A DNA stretch of 64,000 nt from Rhodanobacter sp. Soil772 (GCF_001428385.1 NZ_LMSK01000001.1:910290-974289); one strand, 5' to 3'; positions 29,013-37,446 are shown, counted from the stretch's first letter. Program-made: numbers and translations. The notes: generated from the sequence alone by a model not told the origin.

Positions 29013-29036
29013 GATCGGTTTCCTGAGGGTGATGGC

Positions 29037-29636
29037 TCAATCGAGCAGTTGCCGCCCGCCGAACGCGTGCGCCAGCGTGCTGCGGTCGACGTATTCCAGC
29101 TCGCCGCCCAGCGGTACGCCGTGCGCCAGCCGGGTCGGCCGCACGCCGCCGGCGCGGGCCAGTTGGGCCAGGTAGTGCGCGGTCGCCTCGCCTTCCACGG
29201 TGGGGTTGGTGGCGATGATCAGCTCCTCGATTTCGCCCTCGCCCAGGCGCTGGGTCAACTGCGCCAGGCCCAGTTCCTCCGGGCCCAGCCCGTCCAGCGG
29301 CGACAGCCGGCCCATCAGCACGAAGTACTGGCCGCGGTAGCCGGTAGCCTGTTCGATCGCCGCCAAGTCGGTCGGCGACTCCACCACGCACAGCACCTGG
29401 CGGTCGCGGCTGGAGCTGGAACACAGCGAACACAGCGGCTCCTCGCTGAAGTTGCGGCAGCGCTCGCAACGGCCGATGCGCCGCATCGCCTGCTCCATCA
29501 CCGCGGCCAGCTTCAGCCCGCGCTCGCGCTCGCGCTCCAGCAGATGGAAGGCCATCCGCTGCGCACTCTTGCCGCCCACGCCGGGCAGGCAGCGCAGCGC
29601 TTCGATCAGGTCGGCGAGGAGGGGAGAACCGCTCAT
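29037..29636 (-). CDS. recR: Recombination mediator protein RecR
   Basis: DNA-binding clamp that works with RecO and RecF in loading RecA (199 aa). The helix-hairpin-helix is at [12 protein letters not shown], the zinc finger uses Cys57, 60, 69 and 72, and the Toprim domain follows ([12 protein letters not shown] and [12 protein letters not shown]). dnaX-ebfC-recR is a conserved order; here a repeat separates ebfC and recR. Confidence 0.97.
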   Translation of the reverse strand: MSGSPLLADLIEALRCLPGVGGKSAQRMAFHLLERERERGLKLAAVMEQAMRRIGRCERCRNFSEEPLCSLCSSSSRDRQVLCVVESPTDLAAIEQATGYRGQYFVLMGRLSPLDGLGPEELGLAQLTQRLGEGEIEELIIATNPTVEGEATAHYLAQLARAGGVRPTRLAHGVPLGGELEYVDRSTLAHAFGGRQLLD

Positions 29637-29644
29637 TGGACGTC

Positions 29645-29743
29645 CGGGAATGGGGAATCGGGAATGGGGAATCGCAGGATCAAGAACATAGAGGTGCCGC
29701 GCTCCGCTTTTACCATTCCCGATTCCCTACTCCCGATTCCCGG
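29645..29743. repeat. Second GGGAATG/GATTCCC inverted repeat
   Basis: Plus-strand units of the GGGAATG/GGGAATC type at about 29645-29675 face complementary ATTCCCG-type units at about 29713-29743, with a 37-base spacer. It fills nearly the whole 108-base gap between ebfC and recR. It is the same family as 2676-2765, and no gene is seen in it. Confidence 0.8.
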
Positions 29744-29744
29744 C

Positions 29745-30068
29745 TCAAAACGGCATCTTGAAGCCGGCCGGCAGGTTCATCCCGGCGGTGACGCCGCCGA
29801 GCCTGTTCTTGCTGACTTCGGCCACCTTGTTCACCGCGTCGTTGATCGCGGCGGCGACCAGGTCCTCGGCCATCTCGGGGTCGTCGGCAAAGGTCTGCCG
29901 GTCGATCTGCACGCGACGCACTTCGTGCGCTCCGGTCATCACCACGCTGACCAGGCCGCCGCCGGCACTGCCGGTGACTTCGAGTTTCGCGATTTCCTCC
30001 TGCGCACGCTTCATGTCTTCCTGCATGCGCTGGGCCTGCTGCATCAGCTGGCCGATCTGTCCTCTCAT
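29745..30068 (-). CDS. ebfC: YbaB/EbfC nucleoid-associated protein
   Basis: Small DNA-binding protein of 107 aa, conserved next to dnaX. A coiled N-terminal helix (QIGQLMQQAQRMQEDMKRAQ) precedes the beta core with VTGSAGGGLVSVVM. The ATG at 30068 shares one base with the dnaX stop (TGATG); a GTG one codon earlier is possible. Confidence 0.95.
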   Translation of the reverse strand: MRGQIGQLMQQAQRMQEDMKRAQEEIAKLEVTGSAGGGLVSVVMTGAHEVRRVQIDRQTFADDPEMAEDLVAAAINDAVNKVAEVSKNRLGGVTAGMNLPAGFKMPF

Positions 30069-31759
30069 CACACTGCTCCGGATTCGCTGTCAAAGGGTTT
30101 GATGGACTGCGGCACCACGCGCGCGCCAAACTCGCGCTTCAGCGACTGCACCAGCGGATCGCCCTCGATCGCCTGCTCGGCCGCGGCCTGCGCCGCATCG
30201 CGCGCCTGCGCGGCACGCGCCGCCGGGGTCTGCGCGGCGGCAGTCTGGCTGCTGTTGACGAAGCGCAGGCGGATGCGCTCGCCCAGCGCCTGGCCGATGC
30301 GCTCCTCCATCTGGCTCACCATCGGCTCCACCGCCAGGCTCATGTGCGCCGGCTGCAGCGCCAGCACCAGGGTCTGCCCGTCGCGCTCGCGCAATACCGC
30401 GTTCTGCGCCAGCAGACCGAACGGGCCGCGCAAACCGGCACGCTCGATCAGGGCCTCCCAGTTCGGCAGGCCGCTGGCATCCCGCTCCAGCGGAGCTGCC
30501 GCGGGAGCAGGCACCGGACGCACCTCCGGCTCCGCACGCGCTGCCGGCGGCGAGGGGGAATCCTTCGGGCGTTCGGAGACGGCGGCGGGGCGCGCTGCCG
30601 CCGATCGTGGCGGTACCGCCGACGCACCGCTTGCGGCCGGCCGTTCGACCCTTGCCGTCGCCGGCGTGCCACCGCCTGGCTGGAACGCCAGCATGCGCAG
30701 CAGCGCCATCTCGAAGCCGGTACGCGCGTCCGGCGCCAGCGCCAGGTCGCGCCGGCCCGAGGTCGCAATCTGGTAATACAACTGCACGTCTTCCGGCGTC
30801 ACTCGCCCGGCCAGTGCCACCAGCGCGCCGTCATCGTCGCTGTCTTCCTCCGGCCGATAACCGGGAATCAGCTGGATCAGCTGCAGCCGGTGCAGCACGC
30901 TGGCGATGTCGTCCAGCACGCCGCCGAAGTCCGGCGAGTACGAGGCGATCTGCGTGCACTCGACCAGCAGCCGTTCGCCGTCGCCGGCGGCCAGCGCGTC
31001 GAGCACGCCGAGCACTTGTCCGCGCGCGACACTGCCCAACATCGTGCGCACGTCGTCGGCGTGCAGCGCGCCGCCGCCATAGGCAATCGCCTGGTCCAGC
31101 AGCGACAGCCCATCGCGCAGTGAGCCGTCCGCCGCGCGGGCCAGCTCGCCGATCGCGCTGTCGTCGTAGGCGATGTTTTCGGCAGCCAGGATGTGCCGCA
31201 TCTGGCCGGCGATCTGGTCCGGCAGCAGCCGCTTCAGGTTGAACTTCAGGCAGCGCGACAGCACCGTCACCGGCAGCTTCTGCGGGTCGGTGGTGGCGAG
31301 CAGAAACTTCACGTGCGGCGGCGGCTCTTCCAGTGTCTTCAGCAACGCGTTGAACGCGTTCTTCGACAGCATGTGCACCTCGTCGACCAGGTACACCTTG
31401 AAGCGGCCGCGCGACGGCGCGTACTGCGCGTTCTCGATCACCTCGCGCACGTCGTCCACGCCGGTGTTGCTGGCCGCGTCGATCTCCAGCAGATCGACGA
31501 AGCGACCCTCGTCCACCGCCGTGCACACCGAACACTCGCCGCAGGGATCGGCCGACTGCCCGCGCTCGCAGTTCAGCGACTTGGCGAAGATGCGCGCGAT
31601 GGTGGTCTTGCCGACGCCGCGGGTGCCGGTGAACAGATAGGCATGGTGCATGCGCCCGGTGTCGAGCGCATTGGTGAGCGCGCGCACCACGTGTTCCTGC
31701 CCGACCAGTTCGGCGAACTTGCGCGGACGCCACTTGCGGGCGAGTACCTGATAAGACAT
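30068..31759 (-). CDS. dnaX: DNA polymerase III subunits tau/gamma
   Basis: Clamp-loader ATPase (563 aa). Walker A is GTRGVGKTT with Lys51, the zinc module uses Cys64, 73, 76 and 79, DEVHMLS is Walker B, and SRC lies near residue 168. A Pro/Ala-rich linker near 380-430 joins the C-terminal tau domain. I see no run of A residues on the coding strand around the linker, so an E. coli-style frameshift making gamma is not evident. Confidence 0.96.
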   Translation of the reverse strand: MSYQVLARKWRPRKFAELVGQEHVVRALTNALDTGRMHHAYLFTGTRGVGKTTIARIFAKSLNCERGQSADPCGECSVCTAVDEGRFVDLLEIDAASNTGVDDVREVIENAQYAPSRGRFKVYLVDEVHMLSKNAFNALLKTLEEPPPHVKFLLATTDPQKLPVTVLSRCLKFNLKRLLPDQIAGQMRHILAAENIAYDDSAIGELARAADGSLRDGLSLLDQAIAYGGGALHADDVRTMLGSVARGQVLGVLDALAAGDGERLLVECTQIASYSPDFGGVLDDIASVLHRLQLIQLIPGYRPEEDSDDDGALVALAGRVTPEDVQLYYQIATSGRRDLALAPDARTGFEMALLRMLAFQPGGGTPATARVERPAASGASAVPPRSAAARPAAVSERPKDSPSPPAARAEPEVRPVPAPAAAPLERDASGLPNWEALIERAGLRGPFGLLAQNAVLRERDGQTLVLALQPAHMSLAVEPMVSQMEERIGQALGERIRLRFVNSSQTAAAQTPAARAAQARDAAQAAAEQAIEGDPLVQSLKREFGARVVPQSIKPFDSESGAV

Positions 31760-31832
31760 GCCTGACTACCTTGGGGCGAACGTTGATTGTGCCAAGTCGC
31801 GGGAGGTAAGTCAGTAAAGCGTGCCCAAAAAT

Positions 31833-31945
31833 GGCGGCGGCCCCGCCAGCCACACCCCGGCACCCGAATCATTCGCTACCGTTGCTTCCTTCCGGACCTG
31901 GCGGAGTTTGCGAACTATCGTCGCGGGGGGACCGACGGGGCCACC
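31833..31945 (-). ncRNA. ffs: Signal recognition particle 4.5S RNA
   Basis: On the minus strand the region reads like E. coli 4.5S RNA from end to end. The diagnostic AGGTCCGGAAGGAAGCA of helix 8 with its GGAA loop is exact, flanked by the long helix arms GGTGGCCCCGTCGG at the 5' end and GGCGGGGCCGCCGCC at the 3' end. The length of about 113 bases matches. A short T-run follows. It lies upstream of dnaX and downstream of tRNA-Ser. The RNA binds Ffh for targeting of membrane proteins. Confidence 0.95.
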
Positions 31946-32019
31946 ATGGACGTCAAGCGATGCACGCTTGCTGATTTTGCTGTTGCGCCAGCTTCAAGCT
32001 GTCGCATTTGTTCAGAAAC

Positions 32020-32109
32020 TGGCGGAGAGAGCGGGATTCGAACCCGCGATACGTTTTACCGTATACACACTTTCCAGGCGTGCTCCTTCAACCACTCGGA
32101 CACCTCTCC
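32020..32109 (-). tRNA. tRNA-Ser (anticodon GGA)
   Basis: Complete class II tRNA of 90 bases with encoded CCA. The acceptor stem GGAGAGG pairs with the 3' CTCTCC, the anticodon loop CTGGAAA contains GGA, the long variable arm is ATACGGTAAAACGTAT, and the T loop is GGTTCGAATCC. A broken sister copy lies 122 bases upstream in transcription order. Confidence 0.95.
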
Positions 32110-32231
32110 GCATAACTTTACTTTTCGCACCACGACCACCGAGCGGGATTGTTTGGCTCATCATGAGCCTCACCCCTCACTGGCGTTCGAACCTTCTCTG
32201 GCGGCTGTCCTTGTCGTTCCAGACGAATTTG

Positions 32232-32303
32232 TCGAACCCGCGATAGGTTTTACCCTATACACACTTTCCAGGCGTGCTCCTTCAACCACTCGGACACCTC
32301 TCC
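32232..32303 (-). pseudogene. Truncated tRNA-Ser (GGA) copy
   Basis: It matches the intact tRNA-Ser from its leader (TATGC) through acceptor 5' strand, D arm, anticodon arm, variable arm and the 5' half of the T arm, then diverges inside the T loop right after TTCGA. The 3' T strand, acceptor 3' strand and CCA are lost. Its only differences in the kept part are in the variable arm, where a stem pair C-G has become G-C. It cannot make a working tRNA. No protein gene is visible in 32110-32394. Confidence 0.85.
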
Positions 32304-32394
32304 GCATAAAACTGTCTTTGCCGGCAATCCAGCCATCAAAGAGTCGGTAAGAATAGCGGCAGGGCCCCATACAGGCAAGCGAATAGGCGCCGAT

Positions 32395-33153
32395 TCAGCC
32401 AGCGTCGGCCCGCGGTTCCACCGGGGCGCGCAAGGCGACACGCTCGCCCGGACTGGCGATGCGATAGCCGAGCGCGGCCAGCGCCGTGCCGTCCGCCCCG
32501 CTGCCGTAGTGGTACAGCAGCAGCCGGGCGCGCAAGGCATCGGGATACTCGCGTTCGATATCGTCGATGCCGGTATGCGAGGGGTTGCCGACCAAGCTGC
32601 AGTCGTGCGCGACCAGCTCGCTGCCGCCGGCGTAGCGTGCCAGAACTTCGGGGATCGGCCGGGTGTCGCCGGTATAGGCGAAGCTGCCATCCAGTGCCAA
32701 GCCGTACGAGGTTCCGGGCACGTGGTGGCGGGTGGCGAATATGTCGAACCACAACCCGTCCAGCCAGAAGCCACGCGTGCACGGCACCAGTCGGAACGCT
32801 TCCCAGAAATTCGCGCCGCCCTCGGCGAGTGCGCCGGGATAGTCGGCGACGCGCGCCTGCAGCCACGGAATCAGCGCGGCGTGGGCAAACAGCCGGGTCG
32901 TGCCACGCAGGTGCGGGTCGAACCACAGCCGGATGAACAACTGCTCCAGTCCGGCCACGTGATCCATGTGGGTATGCGTGATGAACACGGCCGGCGGCAA
33001 CGCGTCGTACGCCGCCATGTAGCGGTCGAGCGTGTCGGGCCCGCAGTCGACCAGCAGCAGCGGTACGCCGGCGCGTTCCAGCACCACGGCCGACGAACCC
33101 AGTTCCACCGCGTGCGCGGCGCCCACGCCAAGAAAATGCAGATGCCAGTTCAT
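32395..33153 (-). CDS. MBL-fold metal-dependent hydrolase
   Basis: Metallo-beta-lactamase fold protein of 252 aa. The metal motif HTHMDH is at residues 60-65, with later His/Asp ligands in ATRHHVPG, YTGDTRP and HDCSL. This arrangement resembles RNase Z- or PhnP-like hydrolases; the substrate is unknown. The ATG at 33153 overlaps the kdkA stop (ATGA), so the two are probably coexpressed. Confidence 0.87.
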   Translation of the reverse strand: MNWHLHFLGVGAAHAVELGSSAVVLERAGVPLLLVDCGPDTLDRYMAAYDALPPAVFITHTHMDHVAGLEQLFIRLWFDPHLRGTTRLFAHAALIPWLQARVADYPGALAEGGANFWEAFRLVPCTRGFWLDGLWFDIFATRHHVPGTSYGLALDGSFAYTGDTRPIPEVLARYAGGSELVAHDCSLVGNPSHTGIDDIEREYPDALRARLLLYHYGSGADGTALAALGYRIASPGERVALRAPVEPRADAG

Positions 33154-33881
33154 GGGGTCAGCGTACGCCCGTAGCGATACAGCAGGGGCTGCCAGATATT
33201 TTTCTCGAACGCCGCCTCGCCGTCGGCGGCCGCGCCGAGCTTGAGCAGCGACCGGCGCAGACGCTGCAGGTTCGCCCGCTGCCAGGCGGTGGCCGGTATG
33301 CGCATGCGGCCCCGGTCGAAGTCGATCAGGTACAGCGCGCCTGGCGTCACCAGCACGTTGTGTGCGTTCAGGTCGGCATGCCAGACACCGGCGCGATGAA
33401 AGCGCGCCACCAGCGCCCCGACCTCCTCCGCCAGCTCGCCAGCCAGCCGCCCCGCCGCCAGGCATTCGGCCAGCGTCTGCGCGTCGGCGATGCGGCGGGT
33501 GATCAGGTCGGCGGCGTAGAACAAGCCATGCCGGCCATACCGCGCGGCCACCACCGCCGGACCAGGCAACTCCAGCCGGGCGATCTCGGCGAGCAGGCGA
33601 AATTCCGCGAACGGACGCGTGCGATCGGCGCCGGTCCACAGATACCGATCCCCCATCAGCGCGGCAACCAGGCCACCGCGACGATAGTGCCGCAGCACGC
33701 ATTCGCCCACCGGCGTGGCAACGATCGCGACGCCGCCGCGACCACCGGCCTGCGTGCGCAATGCGCCGCGCTCGCGCCAGTAGCCTGGCGCGAACCAGTC
33801 GTGTCCGACTTGTGGCGACACCTCGGCGTCGAACAGAATCGCGCCTTCGGCATCCTTGTGGGTTCGTTCCTGCATCATCAT
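33150..33881 (-). CDS. kdkA: 3-deoxy-D-manno-octulosonic acid kinase
   Basis: Kinase that phosphorylates Kdo of the lipopolysaccharide inner core (243 aa). The catalytic loop is WHADLNAHNVL (Asp170) and the metal site is LIDFDRGR (Asp187). The start has three consecutive Met codons, so it is uncertain by two residues. It is divergent from a heptosyltransferase only 35 bases away, supporting an LPS-core role. A TAGAAT-like -10 box lies at 33900-33905 on the minus strand. Confidence 0.92.
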   Translation of the reverse strand: MMMQERTHKDAEGAILFDAEVSPQVGHDWFAPGYWRERGALRTQAGGRGGVAIVATPVGECVLRHYRRGGLVAALMGDRYLWTGADRTRPFAEFRLLAEIARLELPGPAVVAARYGRHGLFYAADLITRRIADAQTLAECLAAGRLAGELAEEVGALVARFHRAGVWHADLNAHNVLVTPGALYLIDFDRGRMRIPATAWQRANLQRLRRSLLKLGAAADGEAAFEKNIWQPLLYRYGRTLTP

Positions 33882-33916
33882 GCCCAGTGATTGCCCACGA
33901 TTCTAACCCAGGCCCT

Positions 33917-34975
33917 ATGACCCCGAACCCGATCACTGCCGCTGCCTCGATCTGCCTGCTGCGCACCTCCGCCATCGGCGACGTCACCCACGTAGTGCCG
34001 CTGCTGCGCACACTGCAGCAGGCGTGGCCGCAAACTTCGCTGACCTGGATCGTCGGCAAGCTGGAACGCAAGCTGGTCGGCGACCTGCCCGGCGTGGAGT
34101 TCGTCACTTTCGACAAGGCCGCCGGCTGGGCCGGCATGCGCGCCGTGCATGCGGCCTTGCGCGGGCGGCGTTTCGATGCGCTGCTGCAGATGCAGGTGGC
34201 GCTGCGCTCGAACCTGCTCAGCCTGGGCATCAAGGCCGACCGACGCATCGGCTACGACCGCGCCCGCGCGAAGGACCTGCACGGACTGGTGGTCAACGAA
34301 CGCATCCCGGCGCGCACCGGCGAGCACGTGCTGGATGCGATCGGCAGCTTCTGCGAGCCGCTGGGGTTGCAGCAGACCCAGGTACGCTGGGACATCCCGA
34401 TCCCCGACGAGGCACACGCCTGGGCCGCCGAGCAGTTGCCCGGCGACACGCCGACCTTGCTGGTCAGTCCCACCTCCAGCCACGCGCTGCGCAACTGGCG
34501 GCCGGAGCGTTACGCCGCGGTGATCGACCACGCCGCCTCCCGCGGCTGGCGCGTGGCGTTGGTCGGCGGCCCGTCCGCCTTCGAGCGCGAGATGGCCGAT
34601 GCCGTGCTGGCGGCATGCAAATCGCCACCGCTCGACCTCACCGGCAAGGACACGCTGAAGAAACTGCTGGCCTTGCTCGGCCGCGCGCAATTGCTGCTGA
34701 CACCCGACTCCGGCCCGATGCACATGGCCAACGCGGTGGGCACCCGCGTGCTCGGCCTGCACGCGGCGAGCAACCCGCACCGCTCCGGCCCGTATTCCGA
34801 CCGCCGCTGGTGCGTGGACAAGTACGACGAGGCCGCACGCAAATACCTGGGCAAGCCGGCCAGCGAAATCCCGTGGGGCAGCAAGATCGAGAAGCCCGGC
34901 GTGATGGACCTGATCGGCGTCGACGAGGTGATCGAGCGCTATGAAGCCGCCGCGCGCGACATGCGGCTGCTGTAG
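33917..34975 (+). CDS. waaC: Lipopolysaccharide heptosyltransferase I-like protein
   Basis: GT9-family glycosyltransferase of 352 aa, predicted to add the first heptose to Kdo. The opening ICLLRTSAIGDVTHVVPLLR, the SSHALRNWRPERYA segment and the C-terminal TPDSGPMHMANAVGTRVLGLH donor-site motif are typical. I chose the ATG at 33917. Adjacent kdkA supports inner-core synthesis. WaaC versus WaaF cannot be settled by eye, but WaaC fits better. Confidence 0.85.
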   Translation: MTPNPITAAASICLLRTSAIGDVTHVVPLLRTLQQAWPQTSLTWIVGKLERKLVGDLPGVEFVTFDKAAGWAGMRAVHAALRGRRFDALLQMQVALRSNLLSLGIKADRRIGYDRARAKDLHGLVVNERIPARTGEHVLDAIGSFCEPLGLQQTQVRWDIPIPDEAHAWAAEQLPGDTPTLLVSPTSSHALRNWRPERYAAVIDHAASRGWRVALVGGPSAFEREMADAVLAACKSPPLDLTGKDTLKKLLALLGRAQLLLTPDSGPMHMANAVGTRVLGLHAASNPHRSGPYSDRRWCVDKYDEAARKYLGKPASEIPWGSKIEKPGVMDLIGVDEVIERYEAAARDMRLL

Positions 34976-34982
34976 ACGTGCA

Positions 34983-35381
34983 TCAGACCGCGCGGTAATC
35001 CTGGTACGACTTTTCCTCGACCAGCTGCGAGCCGAGCTTGAGGTTGATCTCGCGCTTGAACGCGGCGCGTTCGTCGTTGCGGAAATACACCGAGCGCGCC
35101 AACTCGATGAACTCGGCATCGAACGCCTGCGCGCGCTCCTTCAGGCGGATGCGGTCCTCGATGTCCCACAGCAGCTCGTTCACCGCCAGCAAATGCGCAC
35201 GCTCGCCGGAAATGTCGGTGCGCGAAGCCGCGTCATTGGCCCAGGTCGCGTTGAGCAGGTCGAGCTCGTTGCGCACGTTGGCCAGCTTGGCCGCGTCGGC
35301 GATCCGCCGTGACTTGATTTCCAGGATGGTGATCTTGTCGATCAATTCGCCGTAGGACACCGGGGTCTGGATCAGGCTCAT
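34983..35381 (-). CDS. DUF6165 family protein
   Basis: A 132-aa, largely helical, charged protein without membrane segments. It matches the family I know as DUF6165 (MSLIQTPVSYGELIDKITIL, then a long helical region ending in KSYQDYRAV). It is often seen near LPS glycosylation genes. It is downstream of hutH by 28 bases and converges on the heptosyltransferase gene seven bases away. Function unknown. Confidence 0.8.
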   Translation of the reverse strand: MSLIQTPVSYGELIDKITILEIKSRRIADAAKLANVRNELDLLNATWANDAASRTDISGERAHLLAVNELLWDIEDRIRLKERAQAFDAEFIELARSVYFRNDERAAFKREINLKLGSQLVEEKSYQDYRAV

Positions 35382-35409
35382 GGTCTTGGCTTCCGTCAAA
35401 AAGGATGAG

Positions 35410-37305
35410 TCACGCCGCCGGGCGAAGTGCGCCCTGCTGCACCAGCGCACAGACCGTGCGCACGTCGCCGTCCATCGCGCGGTCGCGATGCATGAAGCCG
35501 ATATGCCGGCGCAGGATCGCGTGGGCGGCGCGCACGGCGGCGCCGGCATGGAAATCGCCGGCACTGGCCAGCGCTGCGGCGAATTGCTGCACTTCGGCGA
35601 CGAACTGTTCGTAGTGCGGCTGGTCTTCGCGTGGCGCGTTGGCGATTTTCGCCGCCAGCGCCTGCCAGCCGCCGCGACTGGCCAGCCGCCGCGCCGCGTT
35701 CAGCATTTCCTGGCGGTAATCCAGCGCCTGCGCGGCGGTGTACAGCTCCAGCGCCAGCACGTGGCCGAGGTCCTCCATCATCTCCAGCACGTGGCGCGCC
35801 TCGTTGGCGCCCATCGAGACGTGATCCTCGGCATTCGCGCTGGTCGGCACCGAATACACGCTGGCCGGATGCGCGCGCGTGGCCAGGTCGTTGACCAGCG
35901 CCGCGGCGGTGTATTGCACGATCATGAAGCCGGAATCGGTGCCATCCTCGTTGCCGGTGAGGAAGGCCGGCAAACCGTCATTCGTGGCCGGATCGACCAG
36001 CTTGTTGAGCCGGCGCTCGGAGATCGAGGCGAGCACCGGAATCGCCGCCTTCACGTAGCTCATCGCCAGCGCCAGCGGCATGCCGTGGAAGTGGCCGGCC
36101 GAGATCACCTGCTCCTCGATGAACTGTGCGTCGGCGTTGTCCGGGAAGATCAGCGGGTTGTCGGTGACCGAGTTCAGCTCGATGTCGATCACCCGGCACG
36201 CCTGCGCCCAGGCATCGCGCACCGCGCCGTGCACCTGCGGCATGCAGCGCAGGCTGTAGGCGTCCTGCGGCTGGTGTTTCTTGCCGCCCTTGAACGGCAG
36301 GAAGCGGCGGTAGAACGTCTCGCGGCCGTGGCGCTGGTTCGCCGGCACCCAGTCCCAGCCGATGTCGAAGCTGAGCGCCTGGTCGTCCGCTTCGTTCCAC
36401 GCCTCGGCCCGCCACGGTTTGAAGCGCGGCACCAAGTGATACGGAATATCGAGCAGAGTCGAACCGGCCAGCAGTTCGCGCACGTGCGCAGCGGTTTCCA
36501 CCTGGCCCGGGTGCGGACGCAGCGCATGCACCTCGGCCCGCAAGGCGCCGCTGCGGCCGGCGAAGGCATCCAGCGTCATCGCCGCGGCGAGGTCGGCGGT
36601 ATCCAGCAGTTGCTCCAGCTTGTCCAGCGCCAGTGCGGCAGTCGCCAGCATCTGCGCGGTGCCGTTGTTGAGCGCCAGGCCTTCCTTGAACGACAGCCGG
36701 ATCGGCGTGAGCCCGGCGCGCTTCAGCGCCTCGGCGCCGCTGATCCGCTCGCCCTGATAGAACGCCTCGCCACCGCCGAGCAACACGATCGCCAGATGCG
36801 ACAGCGGCGCCAGATCGCCGCTGGCGCCGACCGAGCCTTTCTCCGGCACCACCGGCACCACGCCGGCGTTGAGCATCGCCGCCAGCGCTTCGAGCGTGCT
36901 CACGCGAATGCCGGAGTGCCCGCGCATCAGCGTGTTGATGCGGATCAGCAGCATCGCCCGCACCACGTCCTCGCCGAACGGTTTGCCCACGCATACCGCG
37001 TGGGTGATGATCAGGTTGTGCTGCAGTTCCTCCAGCAGCGTGCCCTCGGGCGCGTGTGGATTCCCTCCCGGCAACTCGTCGCGCACGCGATGCGCGCCGA
37101 GCAGCTTGTCGGCGTTGCTGCCAAAGCCGGTGGTGACACCGTAGGTCGGTTCGCCGCAGCTGACTTTCTCGGCGAGGAAATCGGCGGCACGCTGCACGCG
37201 CTTGAGTTGCGTCTGGTCCAACGCCACCGACGCACCCTGCCGTGCCACCGCCACCAGCTGCGCACGCGTCAGGCTGCTGCCGTCGAGAAGAATCGTTTCA
37301 CTCAC
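35410..37305 (-). CDS. hutH: Histidine ammonia-lyase family protein, long form
   Basis: MIO-dependent aromatic amino-acid lyase or mutase (631 aa). The prosthetic-group triad ASG is at 161-163 in GSVGASGDLAPLSH, Tyr55 is in TYGVTTGFG, and RCMPQVHG and AEDHVSM are conserved. Thr101-His102 replaces the Ser-His selectivity pair of histidine lyases, and GHFHG replaces GNFHG. An extra segment of about 60 residues near 282-345 makes it about 120 residues longer than usual HutH. No hutU, hutI or hutG is nearby, so the histidine substrate is likely but not certain. Confidence 0.82.
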   Translation of the reverse strand: MSETILLDGSSLTRAQLVAVARQGASVALDQTQLKRVQRAADFLAEKVSCGEPTYGVTTGFGSNADKLLGAHRVRDELPGGNPHAPEGTLLEELQHNLIITHAVCVGKPFGEDVVRAMLLIRINTLMRGHSGIRVSTLEALAAMLNAGVVPVVPEKGSVGASGDLAPLSHLAIVLLGGGEAFYQGERISGAEALKRAGLTPIRLSFKEGLALNNGTAQMLATAALALDKLEQLLDTADLAAAMTLDAFAGRSGALRAEVHALRPHPGQVETAAHVRELLAGSTLLDIPYHLVPRFKPWRAEAWNEADDQALSFDIGWDWVPANQRHGRETFYRRFLPFKGGKKHQPQDAYSLRCMPQVHGAVRDAWAQACRVIDIELNSVTDNPLIFPDNADAQFIEEQVISAGHFHGMPLALAMSYVKAAIPVLASISERRLNKLVDPATNDGLPAFLTGNEDGTDSGFMIVQYTAAALVNDLATRAHPASVYSVPTSANAEDHVSMGANEARHVLEMMEDLGHVLALELYTAAQALDYRQEMLNAARRLASRGGWQALAAKIANAPREDQPHYEQFVAEVQQFAAALASAGDFHAGAAVRAAHAILRRHIGFMHRDRAMDGDVRTVCALVQQGALRPAA

Positions 37306-37340
37306 AAAATTGCTCCAGACCTGTTGTCATACCAACCACT

Positions 37341-37424
37341 GCCGTCATTCCCGCGAAAGCGGGAATCCATTCTTAGCGTAGGCTCAAGATCAAAGTGGAT
37401 TCCCGCTTTCGCGGGAATGACGGC
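37341..37424. repeat. Perfect inverted pair of dRS3-like repeats
   Basis: Two 29-base copies in perfect inverted orientation (37341-37369 and 37396-37424) around a 26-base loop. Each copy contains ATTCCC-N8-GGGAAT (37347-37366 and 37399-37418), itself a small palindrome. The pattern equals the dRS3 consensus described in Neisseria. It fills most of the 141-base gap between hisS and hutH and can form a long hairpin in the mRNA. Confidence 0.88.
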
Positions 37425-37446
37425 TGTGAGAGCTGCTCGCTATTGC

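Noticed and set aside
30300..30650. Possible programmed frameshift in dnaX giving gamma
   Set aside because: No slippery run of A residues is visible on the coding strand around the linker, so I do not claim a gamma product.
32232..32303. Second functional tRNA-Ser
   Set aside because: The copy lacks the 3' half of the T arm, the acceptor 3' strand and CCA, so it cannot fold into a tRNA.
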